A DNA stretch of 7,811 nt from positions 1-7,811 of the forward strand of contig JAPKCZ010000078.1 of the NCBI GenBank assembly GCA_028822745.1. Direction: 5' to 3'. Numbering within the stretch: position 1 is the stretch's first letter; each line of letters opens with the position of its first letter. The translations under genes and the position numbers were made by a program. The stretch is from Kiritimatiellia bacterium. GTDB lineage: Bacteria; Verrucomicrobiota; Kiritimatiellia; UBA8416; JAIOPI01. This document shows, piece after piece, positions 1 to 6,674 of this stretch. The notes below the pieces were generated by a model, which was given only the letters and a program-made list of their open reading frames with translations, made no database searches and was not told the DNA's origin.

Positions 1-291
1 CACGAATAGTGCGATACGGACCGGGCGTTGTGTTAGCGAGAGCGTCCACACCATGTCCCGTGGCGTTGCCAAGTCCTGATCGAACGCTGCCCGCAGCGGC
101 TCCGGCGCCAGCGTGAAATCATTCAGGTCCCAGACAATGCGAATAAAGAAGCGTTCGGTGCTCTGGTCGACATGCTGGTCGAGTTCCAGTATGTTGCCGC
201 CGCGCGCATGAATCCACGACGATATAGCGGCGACGTGGCCTGTACGGTCCGGGCAATGGGCGACAAGTGTTGCTAGATTCGTGCTGCTCAT
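1..291 (-). CDS. purU: Formyltetrahydrofolate deformylase, N-terminal part (cut by window start)
   Basis: PurU hydrolyses 10-formyl-tetrahydrofolate to tetrahydrofolate and formate in the cytosol, balancing one-carbon pools and supplying formate for purine synthesis. I translated this strand by hand: 97 codons run from an ATG at 289-291 to the window edge with no stop. The N-terminal ACT regulatory domain is clear, with CPDRTG at residues 13-18, AAISSWIHARGGNI at 21-34, and FFIRIVWDL at 48-56. RIALFV at the visible end is where PurU proteins continue into the catalytic formyltransferase-fold domain (family pattern R-V-A-L-F-V-S), which lies outside the window. The start is 22 bases after the stop of the upstream minus-strand gene, so cotranscription is likely. 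Only a weak AGG lies upstream. The catalytic residues cannot be checked here. The identification rests on the ACT domain plus the linker; another ACT-domain protein is possible but less likely. Confidence 0.88.
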   Translation of the reverse strand, partial: MSSTNLATLVAHCPDRTGHVAAISSWIHARGGNILELDQHVDQSTERFFIRIVWDLNDFTLAPEPLRAAFDQDLATPRDMVWTLSLTQRPVRIALFV

Positions 292-313
292 GGGCTTTAG
301 CCTGTTTGCGGGT

Positions 314-2791
314 TTACGGGCGGACGAGATAATATACGTCAATATCCACGTCAAAATCGAGTGTGTCTGAGAGAAAAATGGATTTCAACTGCGGGTTGTC
401 CTGAAATGGCGTGAGCGTCAGCTGCATTTCCGTCAGTGGGGGCGTATCCACAATGGGTGGCGCCTTGGCGCGGAGCCAAACCCATGCCGCACCTCGAATA
501 CGCTTGCCGACGGGAAGGTCATCCGACTCACTTTTTGTGATCTCAAATTCGTGCAAGGACAAGGCTTCTTCGTAAGGTGCAATTTCAGCCAGTGTCGGAG
601 GCGTCGAGCGCGACAGTAGTTTCGCTGTAACTTGGTGCGTCTTAACCGCGGGGCGCTCCATGCGCAAAAGTTGATACGCAAGTGCGCTCTTCTTGATGGC
701 GTCCGAAGTTAAAGCCCTGTCATAAAAGGCCAGGCCTTCAATCGTGCCTATCCAATTCGGCCTGGCCTTTGACCTGTCTCCGATGAATAGGGAGGCCGGC
801 TTCCAGGTGCTGAAATCCCCTTGGAAAGGGTCCGCTTGCATGACCTGTTCGCCATTGCGATAGGCGGTAAGTCGCCCGGGTGCGTAGGTGACAGCAACGT
901 GCGTCGTTTCGTTGGTGTCCAGTGTCATCAGTGATGCCCGCACGCGGGAGTTAGGCACGCCGGGTTGTGACGAACGCATCTGAAAAACAAGTTCGCCCTT
1001 TTGTTGATAGAGCGTGAAATTACCAGCGCCACGGCGATTTGAGAGTGATACAACACGGGCTAGGCCCTCTTTGTCGACGTTCTGGCTGGTAAGGGTTAAT
1101 TCAAGCGTGAACTCCCCGCTCTCTTTTAGGGGTCCCGACAGATCGTCGTTCGGGGCGATTGATTTGAACGCACCACCAAAGGTGTCCATTGCGCCATGGT
1201 GGGTGTAGCGTGCAATGCCGCGAGCATCGACACGTCCGTGAAATGCCTCCGGCAGAACCATCTTTCGCGTTTGCCAAGCCCATATGCAACTGGAACGGTC
1301 CACGGGCCAACGTAGATTCGCCAGCGGCAAGTCCGTCGGTGGCATGGGGTTCGGTTGCTGCGCGCGATCGCGGATGCCTGTGATGTGAAGTGTGTCATCC
1401 TGTGCGAGGGGAGTAGCCAAGGTAGCGAGCAGTTCCCTGCCGTCGGCGCTGAGCTGTGGTGATGTAACAGCGATGCCCGAGGCAAGAGAGAGTTTCAGGT
1501 TGTCGACATTCACGGGTTCATTAAATCGCAACCAGAGGGTCGTTGCATCGCGCAGGGTAGCGCGCTCAGCATGCGGGGGCTCGGGTTCTCGAACCGTGAC
1601 AACGCCGCGCAATTTCGTGTGCCCTTTTTGGGCCGATACAGCGTAGCGGCCAGATTGTGTGTAGCGGTGTGAGGGTGTATCGCCTTCCGTCCCGTCCCCG
1701 TAATCCCATTTCCATGATCTGCCCTGCTTCGCGTCGAACCGAGCATCGCTGAAATTGATGTTGAGCGGCGCTTCTCCGCTGTACGGACCAAAATCAAGGG
1801 GTGCCAAGTAAACATCCGGATAGCGATCGGTTTTCGAGTCAAAGGTGTATCGGACTGGATTATCACGTACATCTAAGGTGTCCGGGTCGATTTTGGCCAC
1901 GAAAATGTCGTAGTCGCTGTTGAAGTGGTCGTGCTGGTCGGGCGATGCACCAAAGGCAAGCAGTCGTCGGCAGCTGGAGGTCATTGGGAAATAGACATAG
2001 CCGCGGTCCTTGGGCATGCGAGCGTCGTGCTTCTCGAGGAGGGTGTACAGCTGCGACGTCGCCAGATCTACACGGGCGATTGGGCCGCCGGCGCCATTCA
2101 TGCGGAATCCCCAGCGCCCGTCATGGGTGAAATAGGATTCGCAGCCGTCAAGTCGTGGACCTGTCAATCGAATGGTTTTGGTCGTACGGTCAAACGGGTG
2201 AAAATGATATCGGTCGCACGCGTAGTTTAGCAAAGGGCTGAGTAGATGGTATTTTCCGTTGCGGGTGAGGGCCGGGGTTGATTTCCCGGTCGTCATTGAA
2301 TACACGCGCGATTGTCCGTCGCGGTCGATGTAAACGAAACGATCAGTGTTCAGCCAGACAGCGCCTCTGTTTCCTACGCGCGCGCTTATGGCATCATCAA
2401 TGATCTTGCGATTATTACGTCCGTTCGGCTGGATCGCGTACATGGGTATGACCTCCTGCCTCGGCGGTTCTTTGTATCCGATTGTTTCAGGGTAGCTGAG
2501 GTAAAGGATGGTTTTTCCGTCCGGGGAGATGTGCGGGCAAAAATGGTCGCGTCCTTTCTCGTCCGGTGTGAGTTGTCGCAGACCGGAGCCGTCCAGTTGA
2601 CGCGTCCAGATGCGCCAACGCCCGGTGCGGTTGCTTTCCCAAACCAGAAACCCTTTTCCGTTTTTTGCAATCTGTTGCCAGTCGGCGTTTTTGGGTTCAG
2701 CGCTCGCCTTGCTTGGGTTACAGAAGGGCAGGGTACAGAGGAGTGTGATTAGTAGAAGGTGTGTACGTCGTTGGATGTCGTGAGAAAACAT
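314..2791 (-). CDS. Secreted multidomain protein: TolB-like propeller, PKD, Ig-like and LamG-like domains
   Basis: A protein of 825 residues from the ATG at 2789-2791. A TTG two codons upstream could also start it; neither has a strong ribosome binding site. A signal peptide (hydrophobic HLLLITLLCTLPF, likely cleavage after ASA near residue 31) implies export. Residues about 45-330 carry WD40-like/TolB-type propeller blades: ESNRTGRWRIWTRQLDGSG, HISPDGKTILYLS and further degenerate ones. Residues about 340-402 form a PKD domain with the diagnostic WDYGDGT near 362-368. Residues about 408-480 resemble an SbsA/CopC-like Ig domain (WLRFNEPV). Residues about 555-710 look like a concanavalin/LamG jelly roll (GEFTLELTL, THVAVTYAPG, YRNGEQV, FIGDR, IEGLAFYDRAL). 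About 115 residues of C-terminal tail are unassigned. No catalytic residues are recognised, so a binding or surface role is inferred. The gene lies between panB (44 bases upstream) and purU (22 bases downstream). Such mosaics are common in PVC bacteria; the substrate is unknown. Confidence 0.85.
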   Translation of the reverse strand: MFSHDIQRRTHLLLITLLCTLPFCNPSKASAEPKNADWQQIAKNGKGFLVWESNRTGRWRIWTRQLDGSGLRQLTPDEKGRDHFCPHISPDGKTILYLSYPETIGYKEPPRQEVIPMYAIQPNGRNNRKIIDDAISARVGNRGAVWLNTDRFVYIDRDGQSRVYSMTTGKSTPALTRNGKYHLLSPLLNYACDRYHFHPFDRTTKTIRLTGPRLDGCESYFTHDGRWGFRMNGAGGPIARVDLATSQLYTLLEKHDARMPKDRGYVYFPMTSSCRRLLAFGASPDQHDHFNSDYDIFVAKIDPDTLDVRDNPVRYTFDSKTDRYPDVYLAPLDFGPYSGEAPLNINFSDARFDAKQGRSWKWDYGDGTEGDTPSHRYTQSGRYAVSAQKGHTKLRGVVTVREPEPPHAERATLRDATTLWLRFNEPVNVDNLKLSLASGIAVTSPQLSADGRELLATLATPLAQDDTLHITGIRDRAQQPNPMPPTDLPLANLRWPVDRSSCIWAWQTRKMVLPEAFHGRVDARGIARYTHHGAMDTFGGAFKSIAPNDDLSGPLKESGEFTLELTLTSQNVDKEGLARVVSLSNRRGAGNFTLYQQKGELVFQMRSSQPGVPNSRVRASLMTLDTNETTHVAVTYAPGRLTAYRNGEQVMQADPFQGDFSTWKPASLFIGDRSKARPNWIGTIEGLAFYDRALTSDAIKKSALAYQLLRMERPAVKTHQVTAKLLSRSTPPTLAEIAPYEEALSLHEFEITKSESDDLPVGKRIRGAAWVWLRAKAPPIVDTPPLTEMQLTLTPFQDNPQLKSIFLSDTLDFDVDIDVYYLVRP

Positions 2792-2835
2792 AAGCAATTC
2801 TTAACGGTGTTCGGATTCATGTGTGAGACGCCGTT

Positions 2836-3696
2836 TCAGGCAGGGGGCGCTGATTGCGCCAGCGTTTGGGTGAAAAGAGATAATTCGTCTGCGGGCAGAT
2901 GCCGCGTGTTTTCGGTGCCAGGAAAGGTCCGGTCGCGCACGGCGGATGCGTAAGCCTGCAATGCCGCCGTTGCGGGTGTTTCGACATCGACAAAGCGGTG
3001 ATTGTGCCGAAAGTCGAACGCATGAAAACCAAGGGCATCGAGCAGGATCAACACTTGCCCGTCCGTGTACCGACCTGCGCCGATGCCGATCGTCGGGATC
3101 GTCAATTTCAGGGAAACGGCTTTGGCGACTTCTTCTGGGATCAACTCAAGCACCAGGCACCACGCACCAGCTTGTTCCATTTCTATAGATTGCTGCACCA
3201 GGGTTAAGGCGGTGTCGGCGTTCCGGGCTTGCAGCGCCTTTTTCTCGTGAATCTGGGGCAACAATCCTAGATGCGCGCAAACATCGATCCCCGCCGCGGC
3301 AAGTCGCGACACAACCTCAGGTTTGAAGCCTTCCAGTTTGACCCCGTCGGCACCCGCATCGATCAGTGTCTTTGCATTGGCGAGGGCTGATTCGGGCGAG
3401 TCACAGGTTCCGTATGGAAGGTCCGCAAGAATGTAGGACGACGTCGCTCCCCGGCAGACGGCACGCAGATGGTGCGTTATGTCATTCAGCGTGACCTCTT
3501 TCTCTGAGGCATAGCCAAGCACGTATGTACCGACACTGTCGCCGACAAGAATCAATTCGATGCCAGCCGCATCCACCCAACGTGCCGTGGGGTAGTCATA
3601 GCAGGTAATGGCGCAGATGGGCCGTCCCTCTGTCTTGCGCTCTTGTATGTCAGCGGCGTTCATACGTATGGACTCGGCGATTGCTTGGATTCGCAT
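2836..3696 (-). CDS. panB: 3-methyl-2-oxobutanoate hydroxymethyltransferase (ketopantoate hydroxymethyltransferase)
   Basis: PanB transfers a hydroxymethyl group from 5,10-methylene-THF to 2-oxoisovalerate, giving ketopantoate, the first committed step of pantothenate/CoA synthesis, in the cytosol. The 286-residue protein has the TIM-barrel landmarks: ITCYDY (30-35), LVGDSVG with metal ligand D53, LADLPYG with D92, VKLEG with K120 and E122, HLGLLPQ with H142, VLELIPEE with the probable catalytic E184, and IGIGAG plus TDGQVL (203-216). Length fits the family (about 260-290). Two features are odd: the usual FGG-Y-K-VQG segment after HLGL-PQ is replaced by IHEKKALQARN, and the later PKF motif is missing (FRHNHRF instead). 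The ATG at 3696 has AAGGA directly against it, too close for normal use. An ATG at 3663 (275 residues) matches the family N-terminus better and may be the true start. It is probably first in the unit panB - propeller protein - purU. panC is not in the window. A divergent PanB-like paralogue is the main alternative. Confidence 0.88.
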   Translation of the reverse strand: MRIQAIAESIRMNAADIQERKTEGRPICAITCYDYPTARWVDAAGIELILVGDSVGTYVLGYASEKEVTLNDITHHLRAVCRGATSSYILADLPYGTCDSPESALANAKTLIDAGADGVKLEGFKPEVVSRLAAAGIDVCAHLGLLPQIHEKKALQARNADTALTLVQQSIEMEQAGAWCLVLELIPEEVAKAVSLKLTIPTIGIGAGRYTDGQVLILLDALGFHAFDFRHNHRFVDVETPATAALQAYASAVRDRTFPGTENTRHLPADELSLFTQTLAQSAPPA

Positions 3697-3746
3697 TCCT
3701 TTTCTGCGTCATTTCAGCCGCGCTTCGGCCGATATGAACATTGCTT

Positions 3747-3776
3747 TTAATAGCATTGATGGGCCTGTATTGTCTA
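3747..3776 (-). promoter_or_regulatory. Candidate sigma70-type promoter for the panB unit
   Basis: Reading the minus strand, TAGACA (3776-3771; five of six bases match TTGACA) and TATTAA (3752-3747; four of six match TATAAT) are separated by 18 bases and lie about 50 bases upstream of the panB start at 3696. It sits in the 102-base gap between divergent genes, the expected place for a promoter. Promoter consensus in PVC bacteria is poorly defined, so this is only a plausible match. No equally good plus-strand pair was found; TATGCT at 3775-3780 has no partner at correct spacing. Confidence 0.3.
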
Positions 3777-3786
3777 TGCTGGTCTT

Positions 3787-3792
3787 AGAGGA
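3787..3792 (+). promoter_or_regulatory. Ribosome binding site of the two-domain protease gene
   Basis: AGAGGA lies six bases before the ATG at 3799, good Shine-Dalgarno complementarity and spacing. It supports that start, which also places a signal peptide directly at the N-terminus. Confidence 0.65.
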
Positions 3793-3798
3793 CGCCAC

Positions 3799-5214
3799 AT
3801 GCCAAGACATCCGAAAATCCCCATTTTCATTCTGTGCATCATTGCCATACGCCTCTGCCCTGGCGCGTCGCTGGGTGGTGTTCTGACGAACGTGGCACAC
3901 ACGGTTTTTCCCGTCGGCTTCAGTGGCGAGGGGTGCGTCGAGATGCATTTGCGATCGCTGGGCTCAGCGTATCGGGCTGCAGATGTGTTCCGCGAGAGTG
4001 GTCTTGATCCCGCCTTGGGGCGCGGCGTGGATGTGGAGAAACTCGCAAAGGCATTGCCGCGTCTGGGTTATTCTCTGCCAGACAGCGTTTTACGCGTGGG
4101 GCGTCGCAAACTTGGGGCATTCCTCGCACAGCAATGGGCCAAGATGGATGCCGATCTCGCTGCCGGAACGCCTTGGCTCGTTCGGCTGGCTCCCGACGTC
4201 GAAAACCACGTGCTGGGCTTTGTTGTTGTCGTCGGGCTGGATACCAACCAACAGGCGGTGGTCTACCATGATCCAATCCGGGCCGACGGGGCTTTCCAAA
4301 GCATTTCAGTGGCGGATTTCGAAAAGCGTTGGGTTTTTAAAGCGGGATTCCGGCGATATTCCGTTTTTGGCATTCCGATGCGAAATAATGTCTCGGCGCC
4401 TCATACGATCGCGACGTCGCGGAGAACTGTGACTCGCATGGATTGCGCCGTGCATGTACGAGCGCTTGTGCCGCGGCTGCCAGGCTCTGCCTTCGACATC
4501 GACGTTGCGCCACCTTTTGTGATCATCAGCGATCAGTCGCACCGACGCATCAAGCAGCAGATGCGCGACGTGGTCCGTCCTGCGCTGCAACAATGGCGGA
4601 CTCAGTTTTTTGCGAATGATCCTGATCACGTCGTTGAGGTCTGGCTGTTTCGTGATGCGAAAAGCTACATGAAACATATCCCGGACCTGTTTGGCCACGA
4701 GCCGGCAAGCCATTTGGGCTATATGTCGCCCGAGCACAACGCGCTTATTGTAAATATGGCCAGTGGGGTCGGTGCGCTGCGGCACGAATTAGTGCATCCG
4801 TTTGTACGTGCGAACATCGCGACGTGCCCGACTTGGTTTGATGAAGGAATGGCATCGCTTTATGAACGCTGCGACGAACGTGGCGATGTGCTGCGCGGTC
4901 TACCCAACTGGCGCTTGATCTTATTACAGAAGGCGATCAAAGAGCACGAAACACTCCCGCTGGAACAGCTTTTTGCACTCGAGGCTCTGCCGTTTTACAA
5001 CGATCCACTCGGCGTTCACTACGCCCAGTCGCGCTATCTGTTCCTGTACCTTCAGGAGCGTGAACTCTTGCAGGCGTTTTATGCGGCATTTGAATCGGCG
5101 GATCCGAGCGAGCGCTCAAGTGAACGTATTTTGCTCGCCACTGTTGACGGCGATGACCTGCAGACTTTTCAGCGACATTGGGAGGCGTATGTGATGGCGC
5201 TACGTTTCCCTTAG
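3799..5214 (+). CDS. Exported two-domain protein: C39/papain-like domain plus HExxH zinc metallopeptidase (gluzincin) domain
   Basis: A 471-residue protein with an N-terminal hydrophobic segment (PIFILCIIAIRLCPGAS, residues 8-24) that looks like a signal peptide, so it is probably exported or membrane-anchored. Residues about 30-190 resemble the bacteriocin-processing C39-like papain fold: GEGCVEMHLRSLGS with C46, a helical stretch ending in GVDVEKLAKALPRLGY, GTPWLVRL, NHVLGFVVVVG with H137, and VVYHDPIRADG with D158, which could form a Cys-His-Asp triad, followed by ISVADFEKRW. Residues about 235-425 resemble the peptidase MA/DUF1570 gluzincin type: VVEVWLFRDAKSYMKH, LGYMSPEHNALIVN, then RHELVHPFV with H329, E330 and H333, and PTWFDEGMASLYE with E349 as likely third zinc ligand. 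All expected zinc-site residues are present. It stands alone on the plus strand, divergent from panB and convergent with the propeller gene, with a good ribosome binding site. Substrate is unknown. The metallopeptidase assignment is firm at fold level; the C39-like one is weaker, since the usual upstream Gln and the Cys-Gly pair are not seen. Confidence 0.82.
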   Translation: MPRHPKIPIFILCIIAIRLCPGASLGGVLTNVAHTVFPVGFSGEGCVEMHLRSLGSAYRAADVFRESGLDPALGRGVDVEKLAKALPRLGYSLPDSVLRVGRRKLGAFLAQQWAKMDADLAAGTPWLVRLAPDVENHVLGFVVVVGLDTNQQAVVYHDPIRADGAFQSISVADFEKRWVFKAGFRRYSVFGIPMRNNVSAPHTIATSRRTVTRMDCAVHVRALVPRLPGSAFDIDVAPPFVIISDQSHRRIKQQMRDVVRPALQQWRTQFFANDPDHVVEVWLFRDAKSYMKHIPDLFGHEPASHLGYMSPEHNALIVNMASGVGALRHELVHPFVRANIATCPTWFDEGMASLYERCDERGDVLRGLPNWRLILLQKAIKEHETLPLEQLFALEALPFYNDPLGVHYAQSRYLFLYLQERELLQAFYAAFESADPSERSSERILLATVDGDDLQTFQRHWEAYVMALRFP

Positions 5215-5236
5215 GGGGGAATGGCACTTAGCTGAC

Positions 5237-5272
5237 GGGGTTTGGGAGTGTGTGGGTGTGTGGGTGAGTGGG
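5237..5272 (+). repeat. G-rich tract matching the G-quadruplex consensus, in the convergent intergenic region
   Basis: Five runs of three or more G occur: 5237-5240, 5244-5246, 5254-5256, 5262-5264 and 5270-5272. The loops are 3, 7, 5 and 5 bases (TTT, AGTGTGT, TGTGT, TGAGT), so any four adjacent runs satisfy the G3N1-7 rule. The same stretch is a degenerate GTGTGGG tandem. It lies between the stops of the converging protease and PQQ-propeller genes (5215-5300), where I see no strong hairpin followed by a T run; only a weak TTCCC/GGGAA pair spans the protease stop. Folding and any role in ending transcription are inference. Confidence 0.6.
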
Positions 5273-5300
5273 AGAAAAGTTGGAAACGGACCTCTTACCT

Positions 5301-6674
5301 TTAGGGGGCCGTCGCATCTGAAATGCAGTACAGGAAGCGCTCTCCGCGCAAGTACAGGTCGGATCCCGCCAGCGCGGGTGAAGCACTGAAGGCATCGTCC
5401 AGACGATTCAGGGCTAGCCGCTTTGGTGGCGAGGCCGTGTCATACACGGAAACGACGCCATCGCGTCCGGTGAGATAAATACGATTGGACGCTGCCACCG
5501 GTGATGCGAAAAGTTCTCGCATACCAAACAGTCGAATGGGGTCATGTCGTGGTTCGCCGGACAGCGCATTGAGTCCGCTGAGTACGTTGTGGTTATGGCG
5601 CAAGAAATAGATCGTCCCTTTGTACAGCAGGGGGGAGGGCACGTAAGGCGTTAAGCGCTTGGTCGACCAGGCAAGGTGATCTGTCGTCGTGATGTCCCCC
5701 GTCGCACCGGCGACGCGAATCGCCAGCAGGGCCTGCCAGTCGTAACTATTTGCAGCGTAAAGCAGGCCGCCTCCGTAAACAGGGGTGGCAACAACGTTGC
5801 GCGAAAGCCCATCGCAAGACCAGATTTCCTTGCCCGTATCAAGACGGTAGGCCCGCACACGCCCGGTGGCGGCGATGACGACTTGGGGCGGGTCGACATC
5901 AGCGATAATCACAGGGGAAGACCACGATGTGTTGACGTCGCGCAGGGTTTTCCAGCGCTGCTCGCCCGTCTTCGTGTCAAAGGCGGCGATGAATGACTGT
6001 CCTTCATGGTCCCATGCGACGACAAGCGTATCGCCGTGTAAGGCCGGCGATGAGCCTTCGCCATGGGCATGGCGTGTCTGCATCGTGCCGAGCTGCTGTT
6101 GCCAGAGTTGCTTGCCTTTCATATTAAGCGCAAAGAGGCCCTGTGATCCGAAATGGGCATAGATACGTTCGCCGTCGGTGCACGGCGACGCAGCGGCGAG
6201 GCTGCCTGTATAATGTCCGCCTTCATGCGGGATGGCTGTTTTTACTTCGGTGCGCCAGGCCGTCTCGCCAGTATGGCGATTGATCGCAAGCACAGCATGT
6301 GCATAGGCGCGCCGCACGGGAACGTTGTCGTGTGCGCCTTCCACGTCGGCGTGACGAGGCGCAAACGGTTTGCCGACGGGGTCGGCGGTGGTGAGATAGA
6401 CAAAATCACCCCAAACAATGGGGGTGGCGTGTGATTTTCCGGTGAGTGGATGTTTCCATCGGACGTTCTGGCTTTCTGACCAGGTCGTGGGTGGTTCAGC
6501 CGTGTTGGAGGTCCCTGTGTTGAACGGTCCTCGCCACTGCGGCCAAAAGGAATTCGCATCAGCGCGTAAATCGGGTGACCAGCCCCATACACACGAAATC
6601 AGCAGCACTGTCGCGCAGCCAAGTCCAAAGTCGGGTCGCCCGATCATTCTTGGCCTAGGCCGTGCGAGCTGCAT
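5301..6674 (-). CDS. Secreted PQQ-like beta-propeller repeat protein
   Basis: A 457-residue protein of the outer-membrane-protein-assembly-BamB/PQQ-like propeller type widespread in Planctomycetota and Verrucomicrobiota. A signal peptide (hydrophobic GLGCATVLLISCVWGW, residues 17-32; likely cleavage after ADA at 40) precedes the family start motif WPQWRGP at 44-50 and TTWSESQNVRWKHPL (63-77). Blade motifs repeat: AINRHTGETAWRTEV (130-144), ALNMKGKQLWQQQLG (182-196), AFDTKTGEQRWKTL (231-244), AYRLDTGKEIWSCDG (276-290), and weaker ones near 367 and 410. It ends with DLYLRGERFLYCI, the usual closing strand. No quinoprotein dehydrogenase active site is evident, so it is probably a structural or binding propeller in the periplasm rather than an enzyme. 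The ATG at 6674 overlaps the preceding oxidoreductase gene by 20 bases; an in-frame ATG at 6647 (448 residues, AGG six bases upstream) gives a more typical signal peptide and may be the true start. It is likely cotranscribed with the oxidoreductase. Confidence 0.88.
   Translation of the reverse strand: MQLARPRPRMIGRPDFGLGCATVLLISCVWGWSPDLRADANSFWPQWRGPFNTGTSNTAEPPTTWSESQNVRWKHPLTGKSHATPIVWGDFVYLTTADPVGKPFAPRHADVEGAHDNVPVRRAYAHAVLAINRHTGETAWRTEVKTAIPHEGGHYTGSLAAASPCTDGERIYAHFGSQGLFALNMKGKQLWQQQLGTMQTRHAHGEGSSPALHGDTLVVAWDHEGQSFIAAFDTKTGEQRWKTLRDVNTSWSSPVIIADVDPPQVVIAATGRVRAYRLDTGKEIWSCDGLSRNVVATPVYGGGLLYAANSYDWQALLAIRVAGATGDITTTDHLAWSTKRLTPYVPSPLLYKGTIYFLRHNHNVLSGLNALSGEPRHDPIRLFGMRELFASPVAASNRIYLTGRDGVVSVYDTASPPKRLALNRLDDAFSASPALAGSDLYLRGERFLYCISDATAP

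Noticed and set aside
2312..2752. Open plus-strand frame of 146 residues opposite the propeller/PKD gene
   Set aside because: It lies wholly antisense to a gene with clear domains, has no recognisable motif and a composition expected of a shadow frame.
314..2791. Lipoprotein reading of the signal peptide (Cys at LPFC or LLC)
   Set aside because: Neither Cys has a proper lipobox, while ASA followed by EP fits signal peptidase I.
2749..2820. Short out-of-frame reading frame (23 residues, ATG at 2820) overlapping the start of the propeller gene on the minus strand
   Set aside because: No ribosome binding site and no sign of a leader peptide such as a run of one amino acid; probably chance.
3719..3731. 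GCCG-CGCTT-CGGC hairpin in the panB leader as a riboswitch or attenuator
   Set aside because: Four-base stem only, with no conserved aptamer-like sequence.
3923..4432. Open plus-strand frame of 169 residues in another frame of the protease gene
   Set aside because: Fully inside a gene with a signal peptide and conserved motifs; its translation is rich in Trp, Arg and Ser with no motif.
4306..4785. Open minus-strand frame of 159 residues opposite the protease gene
   Set aside because: Antisense shadow: Arg- and His-rich translation and no motif.
5205..5221. TTCCC-TTAGGG-GGGAA pairing across the protease stop codon as a terminator
   Set aside because: Only about five base pairs and no T run after it; too weak to call a terminator.
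5301..6674. PQQ-dependent alcohol dehydrogenase
   Set aside because: Too short, and the blades are of the general PQQ-like repeat type; no dehydrogenase active-site or PQQ/Ca2+-binding motif was seen.
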